64,000 nt of DNA from Bacteroidota bacterium (GCA_023430465.1 JAEZAM010000077.1:7510-71509); one strand, 5' to 3'. Positions 24,940 through 34,850 are shown, counted from the first letter of the stretch. The notes: a model not told the origin generated them from the sequence alone. Numbers and translations: made by a program.

Positions 24940-26763
24940 CTAGCGGCTGAACATCCTTTCCAGTTGCTCCTGCCTGAACTCAAGGTAGACGGGATTGCCA
25001 TCCGGCGTAGTATTCGGTTGATCGCAGGCAAATAAGTCCTTTAACAGTCCTCGCATTTCACGTTCGGTAAGACGGACACCGGCTTTCACTGCCTGCTGCC
25101 TCGCGAGGGAGCGGACGAGTTTTTCGCGGCGTGTAAACCGGAGCTCGCTGCTGAAATGTTTATACTGCTCCAGCAACAGGTCAATTATATTTTTTTCATT
25201 TCCGGGCTCAATATCAGCGGGTGTGCCTTGTATGGCAAATGTGTTCTTTCCAAAAGGTTCAACCTGGTAACCAAGCTGGTTCAGATCGGGTCGTAACTCT
25301 TCCAGTAGTACTGCGTCAGCCGGGGTCAATTCAAGCGTAGCAGGAAAAAGACTTTGTTGAGACGGTATTGTTTTGCCGTCAGATGCTTTTTCCAGTTGCT
25401 CATAAATCACCCGCTCATGTGCGGCCTGTTGATGGATCAACAGGAAACCATTGGGCGAGGGAATGGCTATGTAAGTATTGAGCAACTGGTTCACGTCCAC
25501 ATCGGCTGCAAAAGCAGCGGCCTGGGTGGGCGTCTCTTCCGGTTCTGGTGCTGCTTCCCGGTCGGGGAATTTGGGAGCATCATAAAATTCTTTCCAGTCC
25601 TGGGTGCCAGGTTGAGAGGTGCGTTCAATGAAATGCGCCTGGTGTTGTTTGGTAAACCCTTTAAATATTGCACCCGCCGAAGCAGCGGTTTGCCGCTCCT
25701 GTGTGAATGGCTGCTGAACCGAAGATAACTGCTGAATGGTAGAATCAAGATCAAAATCAAGGGCAGGTGTAATGCTGAACTGCGCCAATGCATGTTTGAT
25801 CGCAGCCTGCACAAAGGCATAGACAATCTTTTCATCTTCAAATTTGATCTCCTGTTTGGTGGGGTGGACGTTCACATCCACCTGTGCGGGGTCGAGATCT
25901 ATGAAAAGCACATACATCGGATAGCTGTCGGCCGGCAGCAGGTCCTGGAACGCGCTCATCACAGCGTGGTTCAGATAAGCGCTTTTGATAAAGCGATTAT
26001 TGACAAAGAAATATTGATCACCGCGTGTTTTCTTGGCAGTGTCCGGCTTTCCCACAAAGCCATAGATGTTCATGTAATCGGTGTCTTCTTTCACCGTCAC
26101 CAGCTTCGACTGGTAGCTGTTTCCCAGCAACTGAACGATCCGCTGTTTCAGGCTGCCTGCCTCCAGGTGGAACAATTGCTGGTTATTGCTGGTAATCCGG
26201 AAGGTCACCTGGGGAAAGGCCATGGATACGCGGGTAAACTCATCCACGATGTGGCGCATCTCGGCGGCATTACTTTTCAGGAAATTCCGGCGCGCGGGCA
26301 CATTGAAGAACAGATTTTTCATTGCAATGCTTGTGCCCTTGGGCGCAGCAATCGGCTCCTGGCGGATAACGGAGCTATTCTCCACGAATAGATACACACC
26401 TGTTTCATCCTCCGCACGTTTCGTTTTCAGCTCTACCTGGGCCACGGCGGCTATGGAGGCAAGCGCCTCTCCCCGAAATCCCATGGTTTTTATCTGGAAC
26501 AGGTCATCAATGTGGCGGATCTTGGAGGTGGCATGGCGTTCGAAACACATCCGCGCATCGGTTTCGCTCATACCTGATCCATTGTCGACCACCTGGAGCA
26601 GGGATTTCCCCGCATCGGAAAGGATCAACTGAATATCGGTAGCCCCTGCGTCTATGGCGTTTTCAAGCAATTCTTTTACAGCGCTCGCCGGCCGCTGGAT
26701 CACTTCCCCGGCTGCAATCTGGTTCGCAATATTATCAGGTAACAGAACTATTTTATCAGGCAC
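24940..26763 (-). CDS. mutL: DNA mismatch repair protein MutL
   Basis: A 607-aa protein. The N-terminal GHKL ATPase is complete: KELLENAIDAGAT, VDNGSGMSE, TSKI and GFRGEALASIA. A flexible linker of about 80 residues rich in Gln, Ala and Pro follows, then the dimerisation domain. The endonuclease motif DQHAxxExxxxE reads HQQAAHERVIYE, losing the Asp and a His. The C-terminal CPHGRP-type motif is replaced by a segment starting ACDQPNTTPDG. Endonuclease activity is therefore doubtful. Confidence 0.95.
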   Translation of the reverse strand: MPDKIVLLPDNIANQIAAGEVIQRPASAVKELLENAIDAGATDIQLILSDAGKSLLQVVDNGSGMSETDARMCFERHATSKIRHIDDLFQIKTMGFRGEALASIAAVAQVELKTKRAEDETGVYLFVENSSVIRQEPIAAPKGTSIAMKNLFFNVPARRNFLKSNAAEMRHIVDEFTRVSMAFPQVTFRITSNNQQLFHLEAGSLKQRIVQLLGNSYQSKLVTVKEDTDYMNIYGFVGKPDTAKKTRGDQYFFVNNRFIKSAYLNHAVMSAFQDLLPADSYPMYVLFIDLDPAQVDVNVHPTKQEIKFEDEKIVYAFVQAAIKHALAQFSITPALDFDLDSTIQQLSSVQQPFTQERQTAASAGAIFKGFTKQHQAHFIERTSQPGTQDWKEFYDAPKFPDREAAPEPEETPTQAAAFAADVDVNQLLNTYIAIPSPNGFLLIHQQAAHERVIYEQLEKASDGKTIPSQQSLFPATLELTPADAVLLEELRPDLNQLGYQVEPFGKNTFAIQGTPADIEPGNEKNIIDLLLEQYKHFSSELRFTRREKLVRSLARQQAVKAGVRLTEREMRGLLKDLFACDQPNTTPDGNPVYLEFRQEQLERMFSR

Positions 26764-26873
26764 AACATTTTTTCTCCGGCGTCAAAAATAACATTTTGCT
26801 TTTTAAGCATTCCTTGCAGGCTTCCATTTGTGAAAACCGTAATTTTATCGGTCTTACTAAAGCATATTTTACG

Positions 26874-29759
26874 ATGAGATCACTCCGTTTGCTGCCGCTC
26901 CTCCTTTTTTGTCTTCCTCTGTCCCTCACCGCTCAGTATAAAAGCAAACTTAGCGCAGATGCCTGGGTTGACAGCGTGTTCAAAACACTCAGTAAAGATG
27001 AAAAGATCGCGCAACTGATGGTGATCCGCGCACACTCCAACCTGGGCCCCGATCATATCGCGAAAGTGACCAATGATATCCGGAAATATAATATTGGCGC
27101 GCTCTGCTTTTTCCAGGGAGGGCCGGTACGTCAGGCAAACCTTACAAACTTCTACCAGTCGATCGCCCGCACACCTATCATGGTCACTATCGATGGGGAA
27201 TGGGGCGTGGGTATGCGCCTTGATTCGGTGATCAAATATCCTTATCAGCTCACACTCGGAGCGATGAATGATGAGCAACTGATGTATCGCATGGGCAGAG
27301 CTGTGGGCGAACAATGCAAACGATTGGGAATTCACGTCAATTATGCACCTGTAGTGGATGTAAATAATAACCCTGCAAACCCGGTCATCGGGTATCGCTC
27401 CTTTGGAGAAAATAAAGAAAAGGTAGCCGCCCTTGGTGTAGCCTACACGAAAGGGATGCAGGATGCGGGCATTATGGCAAGCGCCAAACACTTCCCCGGC
27501 CACGGTGATGTGGATGTGGATTCACATTATGACCTTCCCCTCGTAAATAAAACATTGCGACAACTGGACAGCCTGGAGCTCTATCCCTTCCGGGCCCTCA
27601 TCAAAGCCGGTGTCGGAAGCGTGATGGTAGCGCACCTCGCCATTCCATCCATCGATAACACCCCCAATACCGCTACATCCATATCCAAAAATGCCATCAA
27701 TGGCCTCCTCCGTGACTCGCTCGGCTACCAGGGCCTCACCTTCACCGATGCGCTGGAAATGAAAGGCGTGGCAAAATATTTTCCCGGCGGCACCATCTCC
27801 GTTGCAGCGCTCGTGGCAGGCAATGATATGCTTTGCCTCCCTGCCAGCGTACCCGAAACGATCGATGCTGTAAAAAAAGCCATCAAGGATAAAAAGTTGA
27901 AATGGGCAGACATCGACGAAAAAGTCAAAAAGGTTCTGCTGTCAAAATATGAGCTCGGTCTCAATCAAATGTCACCGATCGCGCTCGATAATTTGCTGGA
28001 CGACCTGAATGCTCCTGCAAATGCTATAAAATATGAGGTAGCTACTAAGGCGATCACCGTTCTACGGGATGGGATGGCCGGACTGCCGCAGGCTGATACA
28101 AAGACCGCCTACATCGGCATAGGTCTTACAAAGGAGAACGCATTCGCTACACGATTGAAAGCCGATGTCAATGCAGATAATTTCTATTTCTCTTATAAAG
28201 ATGGCGCAGCAGAAGCTAATCGTATCACCGAAGCCATCCGGAATGGTGGGTATAAAACAGTGATTGTAGGTGTGCATGATTATAGCCTACGGCCGGCAAA
28301 CAATTATAACATCAGTGCGGAAGCGCTCCGGCTTTACAAAAGTCTCAAACCTTATCAGCCTACGCTGATGCTCTTCGGCAATGTGCTTGCGCTGTCAGCT
28401 TTCTGTGATGCAGAAAGGATCATCGCCTGTTACCAGGACGATGAAATGACACAGCAGGCGGCAGCAGACCTGCTTTCAGGCAAGATTGTATCCATGGGTA
28501 CCCTGCCTGTTTCTGTATGTGATTTCAAGTTTGGTGACGGCCTTACACATGGCGGCATCAAGCCGGCCAGAGCGGCTGGACCTGCAAAAAATCTGCAGCT
28601 TGTGGATAGCATTGCGCTCGAAGGGATCACCAATAAGGCATTTCCAGGCTGTGTGGTACTTGCCGCGCATGACGGAAAGATCGTATATCACAAAGCTTTC
28701 GGGAATATGGAATACGACAAAGCATCACCTGTATCCCTTGAAAGTATCTTCGATCTGGCATCTGTCACAAAGATCTCTGCCACCACCATCGCCGTTATGA
28801 AGCTCTGGGAAGAAGGCAAGATCGATCTTAAAAAAAAACTGGGTAACTATCTCCCGCAGGTCAGAGGCACAGATAAGGCGAACCTTCAACTGGATGATAT
28901 TCTTCTTCACCAGGCCGGCCTGGTTTCATTCATTTCATTTTACCGGGAAACAATCGATCCTGCAACCGGCGTTCCCAATCCTGCCGTATACAGCAATGTT
29001 AAGAAGCCGGGTTTTGAAACACGTGTTGCGGAAAACCTTTACTTACGTAATGATTGGGAAGATACACTGATGGCCCGCATTCTGAAGAGCCCTCTTGGTC
29101 CCAAAGGCAAGTACGTTTACAGCGACAATGATTTTATTTTTCTTGGAAAAATAGTGGAAGAGGTAAGCGGTATGAAACTGAGCGACTACGTACAAAAACA
29201 TTTTTACAGCAAAATGGGTATGCGAACCACCGGGTATGAACCCAGGAAAAGGTTCAATGCCGATATGATCGTACCGACCGAGGAGGAAAAACATTTTCGC
29301 CGCCAGCTCATTCGCGGGGATGTACATGATGAAGGTGCTTCCCTGTTTGGAGGTGTAGCCGGGCATGCAGGTCTCTTCAGTGATGCCTATGACCTGGCCA
29401 TGCTCTACCAGATGCTGTTGAACGGAGGGGAATTCAATGGCCGTCGCTACCTCGATTCTGCCACTATCAGTTACTTCACCGCATATCACTCGGATATCAG
29501 CCGTCGGGGATTGGGGTTTGATAAGCCTGAAAAAGATAATGCAACAAGAAAGGAGCCCTACCCGGCCATGAAAGTATCACCTGCAACTTTTGGCCATACC
29601 GGGTTCACAGGTACTTGTGTATGGGCTGATCCCAAAACAAAGATCGTTTACATCTTTCTGTCCAACCGGGTGTATCCCACAAGAGAGAATCCGCGGCTTT
29701 CACAACTTAATGTACGTCCGCGGATCCAGGATGCCATTTATTCAGCGCTTTTGCCTTGA
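26874..29759 (+). CDS. Glycoside hydrolase family 3 (NagZ-like) fused to a serine hydrolase
   Basis: A 961-aa secreted bifunctional protein. A signal peptide (about 1-20) leads into a GH3 domain with the NagZ motif KHFPGHGDVDVDSHYDLP (His/Asp acid-base dyad) and nucleophile Asp in FTDALEMKGV. A GH3 C-terminal-like domain (about 390-560) follows, then a class C beta-lactamase/esterase domain (about 575-960) with Ser630-x-x-Lys633 in ASVTKIS, YSDN and HTGFTGT. The NagZ part suggests cleavage of N-acetylglucosaminyl-anhydromuropeptides; the serine domain may cut the peptide side. The start at 26874 is chosen for the signal peptide. Its 3' end overlaps ricT by 22 bp. Confidence 0.9.
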   Translation: MRSLRLLPLLLFCLPLSLTAQYKSKLSADAWVDSVFKTLSKDEKIAQLMVIRAHSNLGPDHIAKVTNDIRKYNIGALCFFQGGPVRQANLTNFYQSIARTPIMVTIDGEWGVGMRLDSVIKYPYQLTLGAMNDEQLMYRMGRAVGEQCKRLGIHVNYAPVVDVNNNPANPVIGYRSFGENKEKVAALGVAYTKGMQDAGIMASAKHFPGHGDVDVDSHYDLPLVNKTLRQLDSLELYPFRALIKAGVGSVMVAHLAIPSIDNTPNTATSISKNAINGLLRDSLGYQGLTFTDALEMKGVAKYFPGGTISVAALVAGNDMLCLPASVPETIDAVKKAIKDKKLKWADIDEKVKKVLLSKYELGLNQMSPIALDNLLDDLNAPANAIKYEVATKAITVLRDGMAGLPQADTKTAYIGIGLTKENAFATRLKADVNADNFYFSYKDGAAEANRITEAIRNGGYKTVIVGVHDYSLRPANNYNISAEALRLYKSLKPYQPTLMLFGNVLALSAFCDAERIIACYQDDEMTQQAAADLLSGKIVSMGTLPVSVCDFKFGDGLTHGGIKPARAAGPAKNLQLVDSIALEGITNKAFPGCVVLAAHDGKIVYHKAFGNMEYDKASPVSLESIFDLASVTKISATTIAVMKLWEEGKIDLKKKLGNYLPQVRGTDKANLQLDDILLHQAGLVSFISFYRETIDPATGVPNPAVYSNVKKPGFETRVAENLYLRNDWEDTLMARILKSPLGPKGKYVYSDNDFIFLGKIVEEVSGMKLSDYVQKHFYSKMGMRTTGYEPRKRFNADMIVPTEEEKHFRRQLIRGDVHDEGASLFGGVAGHAGLFSDAYDLAMLYQMLLNGGEFNGRRYLDSATISYFTAYHSDISRRGLGFDKPEKDNATRKEPYPAMKVSPATFGHTGFTGTCVWADPKTKIVYIFLSNRVYPTRENPRLSQLNVRPRIQDAIYSALLP

Positions 29760-31231
29760 TTGCCCGCATCGTTCTGATTCGATTGACCACGGTTGGCATT
29801 TGGGTTTGGACCACGCCGAAGTTGTGGCCGCCCTTTACCCTGGTTGTCCTGTTTATTCTGGCCGCCTTCATTTGACTGAACGTTGCGGTTGCCGGGTGCA
29901 GGTCCGCGTCTTTGTTGTTGTTGCTGAGGGCGGTTCTTATTTTGGTTTTGTTGGTCCGGCCTGTTTCCCTGTTCTCCCTGGTTCGAACGATTGCCCTGGC
30001 CACGCGCTTGCTGTCCACCCTGGTTACGTTGTTGCTGCCCTCCCTGCTGACCACCGCGCTGCTGCGGTCTTCCACCACCCTGTTGACCCTGGCCGCTCCG
30101 CTGCTGGTGTTGCTGGTGACGACGTTTCTTGTCCGCTTTCTCCAATGACCGCAAGCTTATCTGACCTACCACATCCACAAATTCCGGCTCGATCTCTTTC
30201 GGCTTACCCGTGGTCACTTCCACAGCTTCCAGTTCATCCGGAATAACACCCTGGCGGTTCAATGACTTGATCTTCACCACACGTTCAATCGTGAGAGGGT
30301 ATTGTTTGTTGCTGTCGGGTAAGGTATACCACATCAGGTTTTTGAAGATATCTTTCTTGATCAGGTAGGCATTTCCTTTTGCCACCTGGATCTGGTCGCA
30401 ATTGTCCGGGAAATGCTGCAGGGCATCCAGGTAAGTGTCCAGTTCGTAGTTGAGGCAACATTTCAACCGGCCGCACTGACCGCTGAGTTTGGTCTGGTTG
30501 ATGGACAGGTTCTGGTACCGGGCAGCGGCTGTATTCACGGATTTGAAATCTGTTAACCACGTGCTGCAGCAAAGTTCACGGCCACAACTACCTATGCCAC
30601 CGACTTTGCCGGCTTCCTGGCGCGCACCGATCTGGCGCATTTCCACTTTTACTTTGAACTCGGACGCGTATACCTTGATCAGTTCCCTGAAATCCACCCG
30701 TCCATCTGCAATGTAGAAGAAGGTTGCCTTGCGACCGTCTGCCTGCATCTCTACCTGGCTGATCTTCATGTCCAGGCGAAGTTGTTTGGCGATGGCACGA
30801 CTGCGGATGACCGCTTCCGGTTCCCTCGCCTTGTTCTGCCGCATGATATCAATATCACGCTCGGTAGCGAGTCGCAGGATTTTTTTCATTTCCGGGTTGT
30901 CCTCCCGCACATTGCGCTTTTTCATCTGGAGGCGAACGATCTCGCCGGTCAGCGAAACTTCACCCACATCAAAACCGCTCACGCCTTCAACTGCTATCAT
31001 ATCACCTTTTTCATACTGGTGAAGAGCGGGGTTACGGAAAAAATCTTTTCGTGTGCCTTTATTGAAACTTACTTCGACCACCTTGCAACTGCTGTCATAG
31101 TCTGCCATCGGCAAATTATGAAGCCAGTCATAGGTATTCATGCGATTGCACCCACCGGTGCTGCAGCCACCGTTGCTCTTACAACCTCCTGGTTTGCCGC
31201 CGGTAGCGGTACCACAACTAGTACAACCCAT
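29738..31231 (-). CDS. ricT: RicT/PSP1 family protein with Cys-rich head and disordered tail
   Basis: A 497-aa protein. Residues 1-30 hold five Cys (3, 6, 17, 23, 28) among Gly, Ser and Lys. The PSP1 core (about 40-330) has the conserved GSCGRELCCSTWL and GQCGRLKCCLNYELDTY. The last 130 residues are almost only Gln, Gly, Asn, Arg and Pro and must be disordered. In Bacillus RicT (YaaT) joins RicA and RicF in an Fe-S complex that acts with RNase Y. No RicA or RicF gene is here. The tail resembles RNA-binding low-complexity regions. Confidence 0.9.
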   Translation of the reverse strand: MGCTSCGTATGGKPGGCKSNGGCSTGGCNRMNTYDWLHNLPMADYDSSCKVVEVSFNKGTRKDFFRNPALHQYEKGDMIAVEGVSGFDVGEVSLTGEIVRLQMKKRNVREDNPEMKKILRLATERDIDIMRQNKAREPEAVIRSRAIAKQLRLDMKISQVEMQADGRKATFFYIADGRVDFRELIKVYASEFKVKVEMRQIGARQEAGKVGGIGSCGRELCCSTWLTDFKSVNTAAARYQNLSINQTKLSGQCGRLKCCLNYELDTYLDALQHFPDNCDQIQVAKGNAYLIKKDIFKNLMWYTLPDSNKQYPLTIERVVKIKSLNRQGVIPDELEAVEVTTGKPKEIEPEFVDVVGQISLRSLEKADKKRRHQQHQQRSGQGQQGGGRPQQRGGQQGGQQQRNQGGQQARGQGNRSNQGEQGNRPDQQNQNKNRPQQQQQRRGPAPGNRNVQSNEGGQNKQDNQGKGRPQLRRGPNPNANRGQSNQNDAGNQGKSAE

Positions 31232-31256
31232 CAGAATTGAATTTCTTTGATGATTA

Positions 31257-31280
31257 AATCATGGCGAATGCCTCATGATT
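31257..31280. promoter_or_regulatory. Small inverted repeat upstream of ricT
   Basis: AATCATG and CATGATT (7-bp perfect arms, 31257-31263 and 31274-31280) lie 26 bp before the ricT start codon. It could be an operator or an mRNA leader hairpin. The rest of the 236-bp spacer shows nothing I can name. Confidence 0.35.
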
Positions 31281-31467
31281 GGGAATATGCTGAGCTGCAA
31301 CTTATAAGCTCTACACGGGGCCATTGTAGTATGGCGCATTGACTGCAAGAAAAGAATTGCTTATCTAGACGTAAACAGACAAAACATACTCACAACCCCA
31401 CAAAAATCATTCGCTCAGGTAATTCGCTTTACACTTTGACCTGCATCCGCAGATCAATCATTTCACC

Positions 31468-32712
31468 TCAATCAGTCAAAAATACAATTTTGTCCTGAAT
31501 GATATGGTATAACTTAATGGTGAGGGCATGGAAGAGCATTTTGCCATTGGCGTTCCGTTCTATGTAGTAAGCCGCGTTATCCAGCTCCCCGATAATGGCC
31601 TCCTGCTGCTCGATACCCGCAATTTTGTTTAATCGCTGCGCGAAATCCTGGTCTTTGGGGCTCATCTGGACGTTTTCCGCGCCCATCACCCTGAGCCGGA
31701 TGGCCTGCTCCAGGAGATGATTGAAATATCGGAGGAACTGCTTTTGTTTCTCCCGGCCCTGTTTGCTCATCTCATCCACCCATTTCACCTGGGCGACGGG
31801 ACCTGTTTTCATGATCGCATTCAGCCAGTCACGCAACAGCGCCTGCCAGTCTTCATCCGCATGCCTGACCAATTGCAGGGCTTCCCGGTAATTGCCCTCG
31901 CTGATACCCGCTACGCGGATCGCCGTCTCCGGCTCGGTCTTGTTGCGGGACAAGAGGGCATTCTCGATGTCCCGGTTTTCCAGTACAGGGACCTTTACGA
32001 GTTGGCAACGGCTAAGTATGGTGGGTAGGATGAGCGATTCGTTTTCGGCAACAAGCAGGAACAGGGTGTTTGCCGGTGGTTCTTCGATCAGCTTCAGCAG
32101 TTTGTTACCCTCCGTACCAAGGTACTCCGGGAGCCACATGATCAACACTTTGTACTCGCTTTCAAAACTTTTCAGATTCAGTTTGCGGATGATCTCATTG
32201 CATTCCTGGGCAGTGATGTTCCCCTGTTTGTTTTCGGCGCCTATAAATTGCAGCCAGTCGTATGAGTTTCCGTATGGATATGTATGAATAAATTCTCGCC
32301 AATCAAGGATAAATGACGAACTGATTGGTTCGTTCGTTTTTTTGTCTGAAGTACCTGATTTGCTTGTGGGTTCTGACTTCCTCCCTGTAATGACTGGGAA
32401 CGAGAAATGAATATCCGGATGAATAAGTGCAGCGGCCTTTACACAGGCGGGGCACACACCGCAGCTATCGGTGGCTGCCAACACCTGTCCGGCTGCTTCC
32501 GGCACCTCACCAAATAACGAAACGGGTTCAGCGCGAAGTTGGGGGTTCACCCGCTCGCATACCACAAATTGAGCAAACGCCAGCGCCAGCGGTAGCGCAC
32601 CAGCTCCCTCTTTGCCAAGAAATAGCAGGGCATGCGCCAGGCGGTTATCCTGTAGTAATTCAGGTAATTCTCGCTTTAATTCTTCCTGGCCAATGACATC
32701 TTTGAATTGCAT
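31468..32712 (-). CDS. holB: DNA polymerase III subunit delta prime
   Basis: A 414-aa clamp-loader subunit. It opens MQFKDVIGQEELKREL and has the RFC-like LAHALLFLGKEGAGALPLALAFA, where the P-loop lacks the GKT consensus, as in other delta-prime proteins that do not hydrolyse ATP. A Cys cluster CDSCGVCPACVK near residues 75-90 would bind zinc. SRC-type sensor TILSRCQLVKVP follows. It opens the sliding clamp together with delta and tau/gamma. Confidence 0.9.
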   Translation of the reverse strand: MQFKDVIGQEELKRELPELLQDNRLAHALLFLGKEGAGALPLALAFAQFVVCERVNPQLRAEPVSLFGEVPEAAGQVLAATDSCGVCPACVKAAALIHPDIHFSFPVITGRKSEPTSKSGTSDKKTNEPISSSFILDWREFIHTYPYGNSYDWLQFIGAENKQGNITAQECNEIIRKLNLKSFESEYKVLIMWLPEYLGTEGNKLLKLIEEPPANTLFLLVAENESLILPTILSRCQLVKVPVLENRDIENALLSRNKTEPETAIRVAGISEGNYREALQLVRHADEDWQALLRDWLNAIMKTGPVAQVKWVDEMSKQGREKQKQFLRYFNHLLEQAIRLRVMGAENVQMSPKDQDFAQRLNKIAGIEQQEAIIGELDNAAYYIERNANGKMLFHALTIKLYHIIQDKIVFLTD

Positions 32713-32760
32713 CTGCTGCGAAAATAAAGCAATGTGCAGGAATACCTGCGTCGGAAAAAC

Positions 32761-33279
32761 TTAGTTCAGGTATTTCAGAACCTCATCGCTCATAGGCGTG
32801 ACTTTCGGCGCAAATACCGTCACCAGCTCACCCTTTTCGTTGACGAGGAATTTGGTGAAATTCCAACTGATCGGATCCTTGATTCCTTTTTTACCAGCCT
32901 CTTCCACCAGGTATTTGAACAACGGAGACATGTCATCTCCTTTCACAGATACTTTTTCCGCCATGGGAAAACTGACGCCATAATTCTTTTTACAGAATTC
33001 AGCGATCTCGGTATTTGAGCCGGGCTCCTGGGAGTTGAAGTTGTTTGCAGGGAACCCAACGATCACGAGCTTACCTGCGTATTTTTTTGAAAGTTGCTCC
33101 AACTGCTCGTACTGAGGTGTGAGTCCGCATTTCGAAGCAGTATTCACGATCATGATTTTCTTCCCGCGAAATTTTGAGAAATCGATCTCGCCGCCATCGA
33201 GCGCGGCCACTTTAAAGTCATAAATACCTGCGCCGGATAAAGTCACGGACAGCAATAAGGTTATAAGTAATGTTTTCAT
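32761..33279 (-). CDS. Glutathione peroxidase family protein, exported
   Basis: A 172-aa Cys-type peroxidase, the second in this window. A signal peptide (about 1-18) suggests a periplasmic location. The catalytic motif is NTASKCGLTPQYEQL and the second signature GFPANNFNSQEPGSNTEI; WNFTKFLV carries Trp and Asn. It differs from the copy at 2714 in the signal and in the Gln-Glu-Pro form of the second motif, so the two are likely to work in different compartments. Confidence 0.9.
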   Translation of the reverse strand: MKTLLITLLLSVTLSGAGIYDFKVAALDGGEIDFSKFRGKKIMIVNTASKCGLTPQYEQLEQLSKKYAGKLVIVGFPANNFNSQEPGSNTEIAEFCKKNYGVSFPMAEKVSVKGDDMSPLFKYLVEEAGKKGIKDPISWNFTKFLVNEKGELVTVFAPKVTPMSDEVLKYLN

Positions 33280-33333
33280 GTTTGCCAGTTTTTTAAATCG
33301 GTACTACTAAAGGTACGCCGATCAGGGGAAATC

Positions 33334-34716
33334 TTATTGCCGCTCAAAACAACCGAGATCCGGCGACCCGACCGGGCGTGGATTACCGTCTAGGTCAAGA
33401 TTCAAGGTGGAAGCAACGCCCTGGTCGATCGCCGGGGAGTCCTCTGTCAGGCGGAAATCGTATGGCCCTGTCGAGGCATCAGTGTTGACAAATCCCGGAC
33501 TGGAGGTATACATGTTCGTAGTAATGACACCTGCAGGAACCGACGACATTTTCCACAACCCGAATTCAAATGTTACATTGAAAAGCGTGTTGCCCGTTTT
33601 TCCTATCACTACCTCATCTTCCGGCTGACCGTTCTCGCCCCAGAAGATACAGTTGACGAAGCTGGCGGTCAGTGGTGCGGGACTGTTGTTTTCATCATAA
33701 TTATAAAGACTGAGTGCCGGGTCTTTGTGTGGAATGAAGTTGTTGCCGATACTTACGAGTGTGCAATGCACAAAGGAGTATTCACCACCGTGCTGCACCA
33801 CCACATTTTTCCCCGAGTTACTGAACAGGCAATTGCGTGCAGCGATGCTTGAGTTCTGGGCCAGCAATCCCACATCATATGCATTGTCCACATGGCACTC
33901 ATTCAAAACCAGTTTTGGGTTTGCATTTATTGCGGGGCCGTCGACAACAAGGGCCTGGTAAGCGTTCAGTACGTTGGTGAAGTTCAGCTCATTGTTGCTG
34001 CTGGTTGCTGTGAAAAATATACCTGGCCATGATGCGGGATAGTTTTTATAGGGATCATCCAGGCGGTCACCGCGAAACCAGATCCGATCGATGGAATCTT
34101 TCTCGCCCATGGTTTTCAACGTACCATCTATCACAATCGGTGCATCGGCATGCAGGTAAATCCTGCAGCCCTTCGCTATGTTCAATTGAGCGCCTTCATT
34201 TACGTGCAGATAACCGAGGATGACATAAGGCCGGTTGTTGGTCCAGGTGACCGTGCCTGTGATCTCTTCATCGCGTAGGAAATTTGCATTCTGTCCCCAG
34301 GCTTCCAAATCCACCTGTCGCGTGTTGCCATTATATGTTACCTGGATACTATCCTCGATGATGAACGGCAGATCTGCAGCCCCTGGGTCAACATTGACCT
34401 GCACAAAAACATAGAGGCTGTCATTTCCTTCGATTACCAGATCACTGAAGTTGGTACCGGGAAGACCGTCCACGTTCATCGAGAACGAAGAGTTTGCACC
34501 GCCCATCAGTTGCACACTATTGATCCGGATCTTTTGCTTGTTGTCATTGATGATCTTGAAAGATTTTGTCACAGAACCCGTACCGGTAAAAACGGTATCG
34601 TAAGTGAGCTTGTCAGTGGTGATGTTGAGCGTAGCACCGGGAGACGTGTTGAAACTATCTTTCCTGCAGGAAGCAAGTGAAAGGCAGAGCAGGAGGAACA
34701 CGGACAGTTGTTTCAT
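33334..34716 (-). CDS. Lipoprotein with choice-of-anchor Q domain and beta-helix
   Basis: A 460-aa lipoprotein (Cys17 in LSLASCRKD). Residues about 25-140 form a beta-sandwich-like region. The middle (about 150-400) has repeated short strands with small turns and Asn ladders (for example NCLFSNSGKN, SFVHCTLVSIGNN), typical of a right-handed parallel beta-helix. The end matches choice-of-anchor Q proteins: SPAIDQGV, LDLDGNPRP and PDLGCFE. Such proteins sit on the cell surface; the ligand is unknown. Confidence 0.82.
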   Translation of the reverse strand: MKQLSVFLLLCLSLASCRKDSFNTSPGATLNITTDKLTYDTVFTGTGSVTKSFKIINDNKQKIRINSVQLMGGANSSFSMNVDGLPGTNFSDLVIEGNDSLYVFVQVNVDPGAADLPFIIEDSIQVTYNGNTRQVDLEAWGQNANFLRDEEITGTVTWTNNRPYVILGYLHVNEGAQLNIAKGCRIYLHADAPIVIDGTLKTMGEKDSIDRIWFRGDRLDDPYKNYPASWPGIFFTATSSNNELNFTNVLNAYQALVVDGPAINANPKLVLNECHVDNAYDVGLLAQNSSIAARNCLFSNSGKNVVVQHGGEYSFVHCTLVSIGNNFIPHKDPALSLYNYDENNSPAPLTASFVNCIFWGENGQPEDEVVIGKTGNTLFNVTFEFGLWKMSSVPAGVITTNMYTSSPGFVNTDASTGPYDFRLTEDSPAIDQGVASTLNLDLDGNPRPVGSPDLGCFERQ

Positions 34717-34850
34717 CCCATCAAAAGTACAGTTTGAAAACTGAATGGAAAAGAGCTGGGTACAGGATAAGGGATGCGGGTGGCGGGATACGAGATGCGG
34801 GGTGTTTTAACTTTTGATTTTGCGTGCCGGCTGATGCTGCCTCCCCCTTT
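34717..34850. other. Spacer with a GGGATGCGGG micro-repeat
   Basis: A 134-bp gap with three degenerate copies of a GGGATGCGGG-like word around 34770-34803. It sits between the ComF gene and the lipoprotein gene. No gene or clear terminator is visible. Confidence 0.4.

Noticed and set aside
29590..30246. Plus-strand frames across the ricT tail
   Set aside because: They reflect the low-complexity repeats of the tail-coding DNA; the Cys- and Leu-rich products have no family pattern.
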